From Cryptomeria japonica (Eukaryota; Streptophyta; Pinopsida; Cupressales; Cupressaceae), in contig NC_081408.1 of assembly GCF_030272615.1 (NCBI RefSeq), positions 202,330,341 to 202,394,340 of the forward strand: 64,000 bases of DNA, read 5' to 3'. The notes under the pieces were generated by a model, which saw nothing but the letters and a program-made list of their open reading frames with translations, ran no database searches and had not been told where the DNA came from. The position numbers and the translations under genes were made by a program. This document shows, in pieces, positions 1 to 11,330 of the stretch; position 1 is the first letter of the stretch, and each line of letters begins with the position of its first letter.

Positions 1-2129
1 TTATATTAATATAAATATCAAAGTTTTGACAAAGTCCATAGAGGGTAGCTGAATACTATACACTTATTATTGCCTAAGTTGGAATGACCATGCATTAGTT
101 ACTATGAATCAACCTTTATTTTAAGGAGGGCCATTGAGGAAGTATATATTATTGATGTTTTTACTTTTTCATTAATTTTTTCAACTGTCTTTACGTTTAT
201 CTTAAAGAGTCTTAAGTTATTCATACATTATTTGACCCATTTCTATATTGCTTATTCACTTTGAGTTGTTCTCGCATAAAGCTAGGCTTTTTTATTAGAT
301 GACGGCAATCGTAAGAGTAAAATAATTTCTTTTCAACTTAATGACTATAAAATAAATGAGAAAAAAACAATAGTTCTATGCTTTTCAAAACAAATCTAAT
401 AATCCACTCTATAGGATTTGAAGAAATATTATGAGGCATAGAGAGATTTTCCCCTCTTTCCTCTACATTTCTTTTGGTTTTCCTTTAGGATCCTAGACTT
501 TGAGGAACCTAAGGGTTTTTCATATGATCCCTCCAAAAACTCCAGACCTCAACTTCCCTTCCCTTTTTCTTTGTTTTCTTCAAAATTTTAGACTCCATGA
601 TATCAAGAGTTGTAGGAACACTAGCTTCTTATATGACCCCTAAAACCTCGAACAGAAAACTCTAGTTGTTCTTTCTGCACGTCAAAGTTTTCAAACTTTA
701 CAATCCCAAAAAGGTACAATTAATGTGCCAAAAAGGTCGATATAAAAGCTCGAAAGAGCTCATTTTTAGGAACACCTTGTATTTGAAGAGCTCCCACAAA
801 CCCATCATGTCTTGAATTTTTTCAATGACCTTATTGTGTGACCTTTAGATTGATACACCCTCTCATGCTTGCAAATTCCCCACTCTCAATGTGCTCTCCT
901 TATTGTTTATGCATTCAAATGTTGGTCAATCCTTCCTCTTCCTATGTTTTTCCTTTTGTTTCTATTTTTGATGCTTGCTCTAGTTCTTGATTGGTTAGGG
1001 TAGGTTTTTATTTTATCCTAGATTAGGAATAAGTTTATCCCTTCATGAGATTCAATAATTGGACCATCCAATAATATTTTTGTGCCCTAGGTTTATCCTT
1101 TATGTGACCCCATTTGACCTCGATGCCCTCAAATAAAAAAGATTTTGATTGAACTACTTGTTTCCTACATTTTTTGTATTGTGACCTACTTTATTGTACC
1201 ATAAAAATTGAATTCTAGGGTTTATCATTGATTATTACCATCTTTTAGAAACCTTGATTCATCCCAATTGAGTTCAAAATGGCTAAGTGTAAGAAACCCT
1301 TTCACTTAAAAATTTCAGACTCTAGGGTCTCCAACAACCATAGGAAATGCAAACTATAATCCTTCAAGGCCCCAAGATCTTGGGATCCCCTTTACCATTA
1401 GCCATGAAAACCCCACACTTCAAAATTCTAAACTTTGATGTCCTCTATAATCCGTCACCAATTTAAATATTGAGTGACCAAAACTATGAACCAAAGATTC
1501 CAAAATCACCTTGCAAAAAGACAAAGCCTTTGAGATTAAAACTTTGGGGTACTAGGCAATCTTATGCTAATTTATACCTTGTGCATCCAATACCTTGAAC
1601 CCTTAATTTCAAGCTAAGCATTAAAATTTGATGTCCCTCGGTATTTTGGACTTCAGAGAACCAATGAGAATGTAACCTTCTAAACATTATGTTTACCAAT
1701 ACCCTAAACTCGAAATTCCAAAGTGACTCCACAAAAGGATATTTACTTCGAGATCTTAGATTATGAAGGCACCTGAGAAATTTACACTTAATTAACCTAG
1801 AATGTCCAAACTCCACATTCTGCACTTTAACATTGAAGAGGAATCTACTAGGGATCTTGAAATCTTAGATATCAAGTAGACTTGTAAACTTCTAACACTT
1901 ATATCTTGTGCATACTTGATTGTTAGACCCCAAAGTTTGAGCAATATACTTATCACTCCAAGATATTAGACTTTGGGGTATCCTAAGCACTAGATCCTAT
2001 AGACAGATGGTTTTTCAAAACCTCAAACCCTATATTCTAGAATTCCCAAGATTCTAAATTCATAAATTAGGCATATTTACTAAATAGGTAAACTATAAGC
2101 TGGATAAAGTGGTTTTTCTAGGGATGCTT
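1..2129. other. AT-rich unidentified DNA
   Basis: No open frame here looks like a known protein; the longest are under 90 codons. From about 480 to 2060 a loose motif recurs, roughly ATTCTAGACTTTGGGGTCC with variants, for example near 491, 586, 1305, 1425, 1540, 1645 and 1960. The spacing is irregular and the copies are strongly diverged. It may be the decayed 3' untranslated part of an old retroelement, but no LTR or tract was found to prove it. Confidence 0.5.
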
Positions 2130-2498
2130 TATAGGAGTTGAGAAATACAACCCCACAACAGCCTGAAGATCTTCTGCAAGTCGAATAACTTGTTACAAGG
2201 AGAAGCAATGAAGCAAAATCTGAAGAACATACAAAAACACAAAAAAGTATTCTCAAAATATGAGAGCTCCAATTCACAAAAAATGTATTGTGAAGATAAT
2301 ACAATGAAAAGAAAAATTAACCTCTAATAGGTCAAGAAATCCTAAAAAGGGAAAACCCTAGGCTTGCACATAATAATTAATTAAAATAATTAATTATATG
2401 CACCTAATGCTAGCTTAAGTGTAAAAAGATAATTGGGAACTTAAAGAATTAAACAAATATTATTTAATTAATCAAGTAAAGACCCAATTACGTTAACA
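2130..2498 (-). repeat. 3' LTR of the short non-autonomous element
   Basis: This is the left copy of the 369 bp repeat. On the minus strand it begins TGTTAACG just after the polypurine tract and ends CTCCTATA next to the target duplication. Confidence 0.92.
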
Positions 2499-2510
2499 CC
2501 CCCTCTTAAG
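2499..2510 (-). other. Polypurine tract
   Basis: Minus-strand CTTAAGAGGGGG lies directly upstream of the 3' LTR, the expected place for plus-strand priming. Confidence 0.8.
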
Positions 2511-3659
2511 CTAGACTTAGGGAGAAGCTAAAACCTAGAACAACTACTGAAAGCATGAAAGATGGGTCTCGGCAACAAGGCCTGATTAGGTACCCAAATA
2601 CAATGAAATCTCTATGAACTAGAGAAATAGAGAAAACCACGTGGGAACAAAACTCTACTCCAAAAAGAGATGGAAAAGAATATCACTGAAGCATTAAGAA
2701 CCTGCAAACTCTGTCAAAGAATAACTGCTGATCTGAAGAACATCCACTAAACTAGAACATGACTAGATAGAGAAGACTGTAATCTGCATGAGTGCCTTCA
2801 AATGACACTACTTGAATCAGGAGGCAAACAAGGCAAAAACAACTAAAATCAAAAATGCAGATGGCATGAGAAACAAAAGCTTGAAGAGCTAATCAATCAA
2901 ACCATGGAAGCATTAGAACCAACAGGATAAACCTCCCCATAATGCGGAAGTGGGAGAGGGACAGGAACACTAAAAAGGACAGCCAAAAACAACTGCATGA
3001 TGAAGAACCAAGAACATCAAAGGTGCTGAGACACATCATCATGAAGCGAATGTCATGGAAGGAACACTCACTTGACAAAGGAAGATGGAAAACAACAGGC
3101 AAACATCAACCCCCTCATGGCATTTGATCAATAGTGCATGTACAACAAGACACAAAATATGCAAGATTCCAAGTAAACAATGCATGATGGCACTTTATCT
3201 CAATGCGTTTGCATATATACAATGCTACAAGGATAAGAAGACAGGAAATAGAAATGAGAATTAAAACAAAGACACCCTACTTAGAAAAGAGATCCCCAAA
3301 CCTGAAACAACCACAATATCCACTAGAGTGCTGAAAAGCAAAAAACTAAATAAAATATGGATGGAGCAGAATCTGGAAAAAAAAACTCATATTTCTGGAA
3401 AGTACACAACACAAGCTTTCTAAAAATATAAAGTTTTCGAAAAACAGAGGTCGGATGCTCATTCTATGTCTCCCGAAGTGCAAAAACAAGACCTCACTTT
3501 TACTGCAAAAAATCATAGTCAAATAGAAAAATTGGAAAAAATTATCAACACCACAAGGTCGGCCTCAGAACCAGCTTTCCGACGCCTATTTGTTCTCAAA
3601 AAAATGACTCCGTATGCCCAAGATAGGGCTAAAAAACCAAACCCCCCCTAAAAAAGCCA

Positions 3660-4215
3660 AAAAAGGGGGTCTGGTGGCCAGTGGGTGGTCCGGTGGCCAC
3701 TAGAGCGGTACTCCGGTGGCAGTCGGGTGGCGGGGCAACAGCTGGGCAGTGGCCCGATGGCGGAGCGGTGGCTGGTTAGAAAAAAGGGCCGGGCAGTGGA
3801 GGGGCCAGGTGGCTGAGCGACGGGGGCCAGGGTGGAGGCCGCATGGCGATGGAGCTGGCTGAGCGGCGGGGGCTAGGGCGGAGGCTGCATGGCAGCGGAG
3901 CTGGCTGAGCAGTGGGGGCCAAGCGACTGAGCGGTGGGGGTGAGGGTGGAGGCCGCATGGCAGCGAAGCTAGCTGAGCTAAGAGTTGGGGCCGCAGGCGG
4001 CGGCGGGCTGCGGGGAGCGGAGGGCCGTAGGAGGTGGGGGCCGTAGGCGGCAGTGGGTGGCAAGCACCAGAAACAGGCAATGGCCAGGAGCCAGTAGGGA
4101 GGTCGAGAGAAAAATGTCGGCGGGGGCCGAAGGGAGCGGGGCCCAAGTCAGCGTACGAGCCTGCAGGACCTGCGTGGGGGCAAGGGGGCTCCATGGTACC
4201 CTGCGTACCATGGGG
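3660..4215. other. GC-rich GGTGG/GGCGG island in the element core
   Basis: An abruptly GC-rich, GGTGG/GCGGAGG-rich stretch sits in an otherwise AT-rich element. It is open in several frames on both strands (Pro/Ala/Arg-rich translations such as minus 3700-4227), as expected from base composition, so I do not call a gene. It ends in a perfect hairpin with 9 bp arms, CCATGGTAC (4191-4199) and GTACCATGG (4205-4213), followed by C, A and T homopolymer runs up to about 4315. Confidence 0.7.
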
Positions 4216-4636
4216 ATACCCCCCCAAAAAAAAACTTTAGCAAATTTTTTTTTTTGTAAAACCCCCCTTTTTTTTCTTTCGCCTTTTGTTTTTTTTTTAT
4301 TTTTTTTATTTTTGAGATAAAAACTCAAAAAACGGCCTGCAAATGCCTTAAAAAGGCAAAAAAAAAAATTCAATTTTTTCTCGATCTATGTGCTAGGGCA
4401 GTACGGCCTGGCTGGGAGAAAAAAATATCACCCAAATGCTCAGGGGTCAAAAGAGGTTGACTTTTATATGACCATAGGAGTTTTTGGGCCTTTTGAGCAT
4501 GATGGTGAGGTCCATTTAGGCTCAAAGTGCTCAGAAAAAAGGCTCAAACCTGAGGTACATAAAAAATTCCTGAAACCCCAGATTTGCTTCCAAAGCCAAA
4601 AATCTCAAAACAAGAACAGGTAGCTATAGATCTGAA

Positions 4637-4648
4637 GCTCTGATACCA
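4637..4648 (-). other. Primer binding site (initiator tRNA-Met)
   Basis: Minus-strand TGGTATCAGAGC immediately follows the 5' LTR. It is the standard plant primer site complementary to the 3' end of initiator tRNA-Met. Confidence 0.92.
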
Positions 4649-5017
4649 TATAGGAGTTGATAAATACAACCCCACAGTAGCCTGAAGATCTTCTACAAGT
4701 CGAATAACCTATTACAAGGAGAAGCAATGAAGCAAAATCTGAAGAACATACAAAAACACAGAAAAGTATTCTCAAAATATGAGAGCTCCAATTCACCAAA
4801 AATGTATGGTGAAGATAATACAATGAAAAGAAAAATTAACCTCTAATAGGTCAAGAAACCCTAAAAAGGGAAAACCCTAGGCTTGCACATAATAATTAAT
4901 TAAAATAATTAATTATATGCACCTAATGTTAGCTTAAGTGTAAAAAGATAATTGGGAACTTAAAGAATTAAACAAATATTGTTTAATTGATCAAGTAAAG
5001 ACCCAAATACTCTAACA
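4649..5017 (-). repeat. 5' LTR of the short non-autonomous element
   Basis: This is the right copy of the 369 bp repeat, adjacent to the primer site and flanked outside by TGCTT (5018-5022). Confidence 0.92.
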
Positions 5018-5022
5018 TGCTT

Positions 5023-5231
5023 GAGGATTGTAATTGTTCTTTTCACTCTTCCAGGTATGCTTGAGCTTCTATGAAAGATACAAAGGAAAAAGTAGAAATC
5101 CCAGAAGTTAGCAAAAATAAGACTAAGGCTAAGTATTATCTCGAGAAAGCACCCATCACCATGAAATATTTGTACCAAGGGAAAGTAACTTTATGTAAAT
5201 TTGAGAGTGAAGTAAAATGTGTGATAGACAC
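5023..5231 (+). pseudogene. Possible retropepsin-region fragment cut by element B
   Basis: A plus-strand frame opens at ATG 5071 and is Lys/Glu-rich, ending in KCVIDT immediately before the LTR of element B at 5232. The hydrophobic-Asp-Thr ending resembles the start of a retroviral-type aspartic protease site (usually DTGAS or DSGAS), suggesting that element B landed in the protease of an older Gypsy element. A pyrimidine tract with CAG at about 5037-5054 looks like a splice acceptor but has no proven partner. The fragment is too short for a firm family assignment. Confidence 0.3.
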
Positions 5232-6384
5232 TGCAGTGTCCTAAAATTGCACCCTTTGCAATTTTGATTACATTCGGGGCCGTCACCTTAGTGTTCTCAT
5301 CCTCATGCTTGATTTGGACTCATTTATTCTTGTACCATACATTAATGAATGTCATATTATCACATTATACCTTGCATTGCACGTTAACCCTAGCCCAAAT
5401 ATGGGGTAGGACTAGAACATGGCACCGTAGTCCTCATTGGGACCATGGCACCATGACATGGTCCTCCCTATTTGGGGCCCAATTCAAAGCCTTTGTCCTA
5501 TCCAAAATTTGATTGGGAAATTTTACTTCATTTTGATCTATGTCAAAAAATTAACATAATTGACAACAAGCAAGTATATAAGGAGGTCTTTTCCTCTCAT
5601 TTTGGATTTATGGCAAAATTGGGAACACTTCATTCAAGCAATCAAGAACTCAAGCATTGGAGTATTCATCATAAGGCTACATATTCTTCATCTATTCATT
5701 GTGGAGTAAAATTACATCTATCATTTGCAAGCATGTGTGTGTCTTAGGGTTTTGTCAAGTTCATGTCATTTTATACAACATATGTGGTTACATTAAACAA
5801 GCAAAGCATCATTATCAGTCATTGCAGACCTTAGGTATACCTTTCCATCATTTATTTCAAGTATTTACATAATATTTCATTCAAGGTTGATTCCAAAACT
5901 AGGGTTTGACTTACACAAACCCCTATTCCCATCTCTCTATGTGTAGGAAATAGGTATGGAGTTGTACTCTTTAGAATACGCTTCATTCACAGAGACGAAT
6001 CAACCATTTTTGATGCGCAAAAAGTTTAGAGGATCATAGTGTCACGTCATGGTCTCGTCTTTTTAGGAATATTTTCGAGGGTAAGATCTGATTCGTCTTA
6101 TTCTGCTAAATTCTAGGTGCCCAACTCAATGTCGTATCTATTGCTCACTTTTTTCGCACATTTTCCTTCATTTTTTAGCACTTTATCTATTTCAACATTT
6201 CAACTTAGAAAAGAGGAAACCCAAATCAATTCAATCCATTTAGCATTCAGCCCATGTCTGACTTGTGACTGAATCTAGTGGATTCTAACCCTCTTTTGAA
6301 TGTGAAGGTCCTAAGTGAAAATTGATTTGGTGATTTCTCCCTTGTATGTTGTAAATTGCCAAATCAAAGTTTCCCCCCTTTACA
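5232..6384 (+). repeat. 5' LTR of Gypsy element B
   Basis: This 1153 bp repeat is homologous to the LTRs at 51603 and 58207 but strongly diverged. A TATA-like box GTATATAAG lies at about 5574-5582. The LTR ends TTTACA at 6384 and is followed by a decayed counterpart of the element A primer region (TTTTTGTGAACATAACG). Confidence 0.75.
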
Positions 6385-7270
6385 TTTTTGTGAACATAAC
6401 GTCTTACACCTTTAATTCTGATTTTTTTTTTCAAATGTGAGTTTATGCAATTTGAAATTCAAATTTTCATTTACATGTTTGACTTCCTAGCAAAATTTTA
6501 AAATGTAGAGGTTAATTTCACTAAAACCCTAATTTTTTATTTCAAAATTGAGCTTGTAAATTGTATAATTTGGATTAGTTGTTTTAGATCTAAGTACTTT
6601 TTCAATTTCAAATTCAAGTTTTAAAATTAAGCAGTTAATTTCAAAAACCCTAGTTTTAAATATTTTTAAAAAAATTGAGCTTGTGGGTTGTTTAAATTTT
6701 GAATTTATCATTTTACAGTGGCTTCAAATTTAAATTTATAATCTTGGATCAAATTTCAATTTCTTATTTAAATTTTAAAATTAAGTGGTTAATAAAAAGC
6801 ACCCTAATTTTTAAATTTAAATTAACCATGTGCATTTCCTAATTTTTAAATTTTCAAATTTCAATCCTAGATCTAATTTTAAAATTAAGAGGCTCTTTTT
6901 ACAAGGCCCTAATTTTAAATTCAAATCTTCTAGTGGGTAATTTTAAATTTAAATTAAGAGGTTATTTTCAAAGCCCTGATTCTAAATTTAAATTTCCTAA
7001 GAGATTGCAAAAATCAAAAACCAATTTGCTTATTTAATTGGATAACCATTTTCCTAAAAATTAGCATTATTAAATTTTTTTACAAATTCAAAATTTTAAA
7101 TTTCAATTTTCAAATTCAAAATTCAAATATCAAACTTTCAAATTCTCATTTCTAAATTTCATTTCACAAAATTTAAATTTCAAAATAAATAAAAAATCAA
7201 ATTTGTGAATCTCATTAATTTTTATAAATTAAGAGGTTTTATTTATGAAATCCTAATTTATTTCCATATT
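6385..7270 (+). other. AT-rich leader of element B
   Basis: Low-complexity AAATTT/TTTAAATTCAAA sequence without coding potential. It occupies the place of the untranslated leader seen in element A (52833-54015). Confidence 0.6.
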
Positions 7271-7274
7271 CATC

Positions 7275-7985
7275 ATGCCAATCAATGGATTTGATTTATT
7301 TTCTATTTTGCATATGATTACTTTGTTTTTTGCGTACTTTTATTATAATCATATGTCGGATAATAGCTTCTTTCATTTTATGTTACTTATTTTCATTCAT
7401 AGCACTTGGACATGTTGCATTTTTAGTATTTCCAACTTGCTTCCCTTTCATCAATTAGATCTCAAATCTTTTATTTATCTTGTACAGAGTGTTATGGTGA
7501 TATTTTGGGGAAAATGTATTGCATACGTAGATCACCTAAAAGCTTTTGTAGATCCCAATCCTAGAGATGTTCATGGAAAACTTAATACTTGTACCTCTCT
7601 TAGGGTACGTAATGTGAATGAATAAAGAGCTAATACTCCTATCAATGATCTCTCTATTGGAGAGAAAGCATTGAAGAGCAGCATGGTCCCATCTTCTTCA
7701 CATACACACACCCTAGCGCAAGGGTGGCAAGATCAAAATATTGATGTTTCCATCTCTCTAGATCATTCTTATTCTCCTAGAGCCTATTTTAAACATAAAA
7801 ACATTTTTAGAGAAGATGATGTTATGCATTTTGTTTATGATCTATCTCCTCACATAACGTTAAGCAAAGATGAGGCCTTAGATGATAAGGATCTTCCTTA
7901 CCAATCTACTAAAGAGGATAGGCATGATGAAAGTAAGGAAAGTCTTCCTCCACAAGATATTCCTTGTTCATCTACTAATCCCTTC
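7275..7985 (+). pseudogene. Broken frame in element B, function unknown
   Basis: One frame runs from 7275 with a single TAA at 7623-7625 and then stays open to 8024. Its first part is hydrophobic and its second part is polar, rich in Ser, Asp and Pro. I do not recognise a domain. Position after the leader suggests the N-terminal part of a Gag-like protein, but it does not resemble the Gag start of element A. The last codons beyond about 7985 belong to antisense Copia-1 sequence, so the natural end is lost. Confidence 0.35.
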
Positions 7986-8864
7986 TTTCCTATTCATTCA
8001 ACTTATTCTAGAATACCCATTTAGTTCCAATTACATTTTTATCCTTAGGTCTAGGAACAAGAATCCATGTATTATATTTTTTAATCTGATTTAATTCTTC
8101 TTCCATAGCTTTAATCAAATTTTCATCTTTGCATGCTTCATCAACATTTTAAGGTTCAATCTTAGAAATCAAATAAATTTCTTCAACAAGTCTTCTCCTA
8201 GTCATCAGACCTTTATTCTTATCGCCAATAATATGATTTTTTGAATGATTCAACCTCACATACCTAGGAGTTTTAGGATTTTATTGAATTTCAATCTCTT
8301 GAACTCTTTCTTCTGCACAAGCATTTGCACCTTTCCCTTCATTCTCTAAATTTTTCAGATCAATCTGCACTTGCCTTTGGGTCTGCACTTGTTTTCCTTT
8401 ATATGAAATCGCATCCTAATCATTAGAATCATATCTACAAGATCTAATCTGTCTTACATTACCTTCATCAAACTTTACATTAGCACTCTTAACAATCTTC
8501 CTCAATCTTTTATTATAACATCGATAGGCCTTACTTCTAGTAGAATAAACAAAAAAAATTACTTCATCACATTTAGCATCAAACTTTCCAAGATCTTCAT
8601 GTCTTTTAATATAGCATCTATTTCAAAAAATTCTGAAATATCTAAAGTAGGAACATGACTAAACCATAACTCATAAGGAGTCTTGCTAGTATCACCTTTG
8701 ACATTTACCCGGTTAAGAGTGTATACTACACAGTACTCACAACTTCTCTCCAATACACATGCGGAACATTTCTTTCAATCGTCATGGTTCTAGCAGCTTC
8801 TTGAAGTATTCTATTCTTTCTCTCTACAACATCAATTTGTTGTGGTGTCCTAGGAGCAGATAAC
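7985..8864 (-). pseudogene. pol: Copia-1 integrase C-terminus, linker and reverse-transcriptase start
   Basis: Minus-strand translation shows SAPRTPQQ-like integrase sequence next to the solo LTR, TPYELWF at about 8670, a GYS-type linker region near 8520-8545, then EEELNQIKKYNTW and KNVIGTKWVF at 8005-8110, which is the conserved beginning of the Copia reverse transcriptase. Several in-frame stops are present (for example directly after WVF). The catalytic palm with the YVDD box is absent, so this cannot be functional. Confidence 0.8.
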
Positions 8865-10405
8865 TATTGGCATGTTGGAATAATTGATGGAGATGATGGT
8901 GCACCGATAAAGGACTATTGGTGATGATATATTGATGGACTATTGGTAATTATATAATTATGATATGATGCTTGATGATCAATTATTTGTGTTGTCATTG
9001 ATGGCAACAATATTTTTCCATGTTTGTTTATGCTTGTTATGTCATCTTAAGTCTACTAGTTAAGTCTAACTGGTAATCGATTGAATTGGATTGAGATGGA
9101 AAGCAAAACTGCCAAGTGACAGTGAACTGGTAAGCAGGAACAGAGAAGGAGATGGTTGCGGTAGTTATCCATGTTGAGTCAGGTGTTGCAGTTTGGAATG
9201 TGTTCTTATAACATCATAATGAGTCTATGACATGAACTACATCATGTTTGGAGAACTGAAAGTCATGTTTGTAACTAATTGTTGTATAATCAGCTAGGGT
9301 TTGAGAACCGTATCACGATCTTTTGACCGATGATGTTTCATGATTTGGTAGTGATTCTTTTCATATTCATAAGTTGATGATGATGTGTCAAAATCCATGT
9401 GAAAAGATAAGATTCTATTTTGGTGTATACAAGGATCGAATATCTTGAGAATCAGCGAAGTGGTTAGCAAAATGTGTTAAGGGTTTGACAGCTTATCAGA
9501 TCGATGTGTGGTGATGAGTTATGATCATTCAACGACTGTAATTGTCTTGTAATTTGTTGTAATGATTTGTATGATTATCTGTAATTATTTTTAATGATCG
9601 GATATGATCTATGATGTAAATTCATTGTAAGTTAGGGTTATGTAGCCAACCTAATTGTAAAGTCTATTTATGTCGAGTTTTAGAAGGTTTATTATGTCGG
9701 TGATCAGAGAAGTGTGTGTGTGCCGAACGAGATTGAGATGTCTGCATGAGAGAAGAAGATTGGAGAGCTAACAAGGATCTATAATAGAAAGCTATGAAGT
9801 GTTGAGTCAAGATCATTTATCTGGTGTTTCCTAACAGTTGTAGCAACATTAAAATCCCTTAACCGGGTAGGTCCTAATAGGCCTGATCTTGTAAATCCCT
9901 TCACCAGGTGGCTCATTAATTTGGGTTTAAATCCTCCAACAAGGTTACTCCTAATAGGCTAAAGCTCCTAACAAAGCTAAGTTGTAAAATCCCTTGACCG
10001 AGTGACTCCTAACAGGGTCTTCTCTTCACTAAGCATTATTGTAAAGCTTCTAACCGAGCTAGGCTCCTAAGAGGGCGCATTGCGAAAGAGTGCATATTTT
10101 GTGGGTACCAATTCCCACCGTGGTTTTTCCCATTTGGGTTTCCATATGTAAAATCTTTGTATTAATGTTGTGGATGGATTGTTGGGTTATGCATATGATG
10201 TCTTTACTATATTTTCTTAATGATGAACACTTAAGTTGCTACTAGTAATGTTTTGGTAAATCTGATTTGGAGATTGTTTAATCAACTACTAGTACTGGTT
10301 ATGAATTTTTCTGTGAATTAATTTGCAGATTGGTGAAAATTTGTAGTTTGTCCTTATTAATGATTCACCCCCCCTCTCAATAATAGCCAGATCCTCACAA
10401 TAAGA
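8865..10405 (+). mobile_element. Solo LTR of a Copia family inserted in Copia-1 integrase
   Basis: About 1.54 kb interrupts the integrase frame of Copia-1. The flanks ATAAC (8860-8864) and ATAAT (10406-10410) are a near-perfect target duplication. The segment starts TATTGGCATG (probably a mutated TGTTGGCAT, as in the Copia-3 LTR) and carries two Copia LTR landmarks in plus orientation: the GTGGTTTTTCCC/GGGTTTCCA block at about 10118-10145 and TGATTCACCCCCCC at about 10361-10375. No internal coding region is present, so unequal LTR recombination is the likely origin. Ends may be off by a few bases. Confidence 0.75.
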
Positions 10406-11330
10406 ATAATTGTCTCTTAATTCCGTGCTATTCACAATATGCATTAAACTCATCGGAAGTGAATTCTCCACCTCTGTCAGATCTCAGACACTTCAACTTC
10501 AATTCAGTCTCAATTTTAACTCTAGCTTTGAAAATCTTGAACTTCTTCAATGCTTCAGACTTCTCTCTTAAGAAGGTAACCCACATCATTCTTGAATAAT
10601 CATCAATCAACAACATGAAATACCTATCACCCTGCAAGCTTCTCACTCTAGAAGAACCACATGGATCAGTATGCACAAGATCCAACAATCCATTAGAATT
10701 ATACTATATGCTCTTATAAGTAACTCTTGTATACTTCCCTAATTAACATTCCTTACATATCAGATTAGAGAACTTTATTAACTTTGGTGGATCTCTCACT
10801 ACTTGTATAGAACTTATCTTAACCATGCAATCAAAATTTACATGACACATTCTTCTATGCCATAACCAACTTTCATCAATCTGAGCAATCAAGAAAATTT
10901 TAATTACCAACATTCAAGTCAAAGATATTACCTTTATTCTTTGTACCTGATGCAATCTGAGTTCTAGAGCTACTCAAGATCTCACATTTTTCATTCTTGA
11001 ATTGCAAGTTATATCGCTTATCGACCATCTGACCAACACTTAAAAGATTATACTTTAAACCTTCAACATACAACACATAATTAGTATTGTGCTTACCATC
11101 AAGAGAAATAGAACCTCTAACACAGATTACACAAGCTTGTTTATCACCAAATATTACTACACCACCATCATACATTTTCTAAATTTACAAATTTACTCTT
11201 ATCACCTGTCCTGTGATGAGAGCAACCACTATCAATTACCCATTCATCTTTCTTCTCAACTTTATTATCCAAATATTTCTCCTCATGAATGCAACTTATA
11301 GAATCTATAGTTATAGGATCATCTTACCTG
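10406..11330 (-). pseudogene. pol: Copia-1 protease and integrase
   Basis: Reading leftwards on the minus strand: an intact aspartic-protease site WVIDSGCSHH at about 11210-11240, a long beta-rich part with YVEGLKYNLLSVGQ (about 11030-11075), a decayed GAG-pre-integrase and zinc-binding area, then the integrase core LDLVHTD at about 10660-10685, LLIDDYSRMMWVTF, and LRSDRGGEF at about 10465-10490. The first two catalytic aspartates are visible. The frame is interrupted by a stop just after EFNAYCE and then by the solo LTR. Confidence 0.85.

Larger units (their letters stand above)
2130..5017 (-). mobile_element. Non-autonomous LTR retrotransposon, complete (2.9 kb)
   Basis: Two 369 bp direct repeats (2130-2498 and 4649-5017) bound a 2150 bp core. 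The flanks carry a perfect 5 bp target duplication, TGCTT at 2125-2129 and 5018-5022. Orientation is minus: a primer site complementary to initiator tRNA-Met (TGGTATCAGAGC on the minus strand, plus 4637-4648) touches the right repeat, and a polypurine tract (minus CTTAAGAGGGGG, plus 2499-2510) touches the left one. The core has no Gag, protease, reverse transcriptase or integrase, so all enzymes would come from another element. The LTR begins TGTTA but ends in TATA rather than CA. By hand count the LTRs differ at about 16 of 369 positions (about 4%). It is between the usual TRIM and LARD size classes. Confidence 0.93.
5232..7985 (+). mobile_element. Gypsy element B, truncated (LTR, leader and start of coding region)
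   Basis: An LTR at 5232-6384 is recognisably related to that of element A: it shares the start (TGCAGTGTCC here, TGTAGCGTCC there), the GTATATAA box, the AACTAGGGTTTGAC block and the TTTACA end. An AT-rich leader (6385-7270) resembles the leader of element A, then a broken frame follows. The 3' part is missing: near 7985 the sequence changes to minus-strand Copia-1. No second LTR was seen, so no target duplication can be checked. Confidence 0.72.

Noticed and set aside
3700-4373. Long overlapping frames on both strands in the GC island
   Set aside because: They are Pro/Ala/Arg-rich, open in several frames at once and explained by GC-rich low complexity.
2130-5017. Inverted-repeat DNA transposon
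   Set aside because: The terminal repeats are direct, with a primer site and a purine tract; this is an LTR element.
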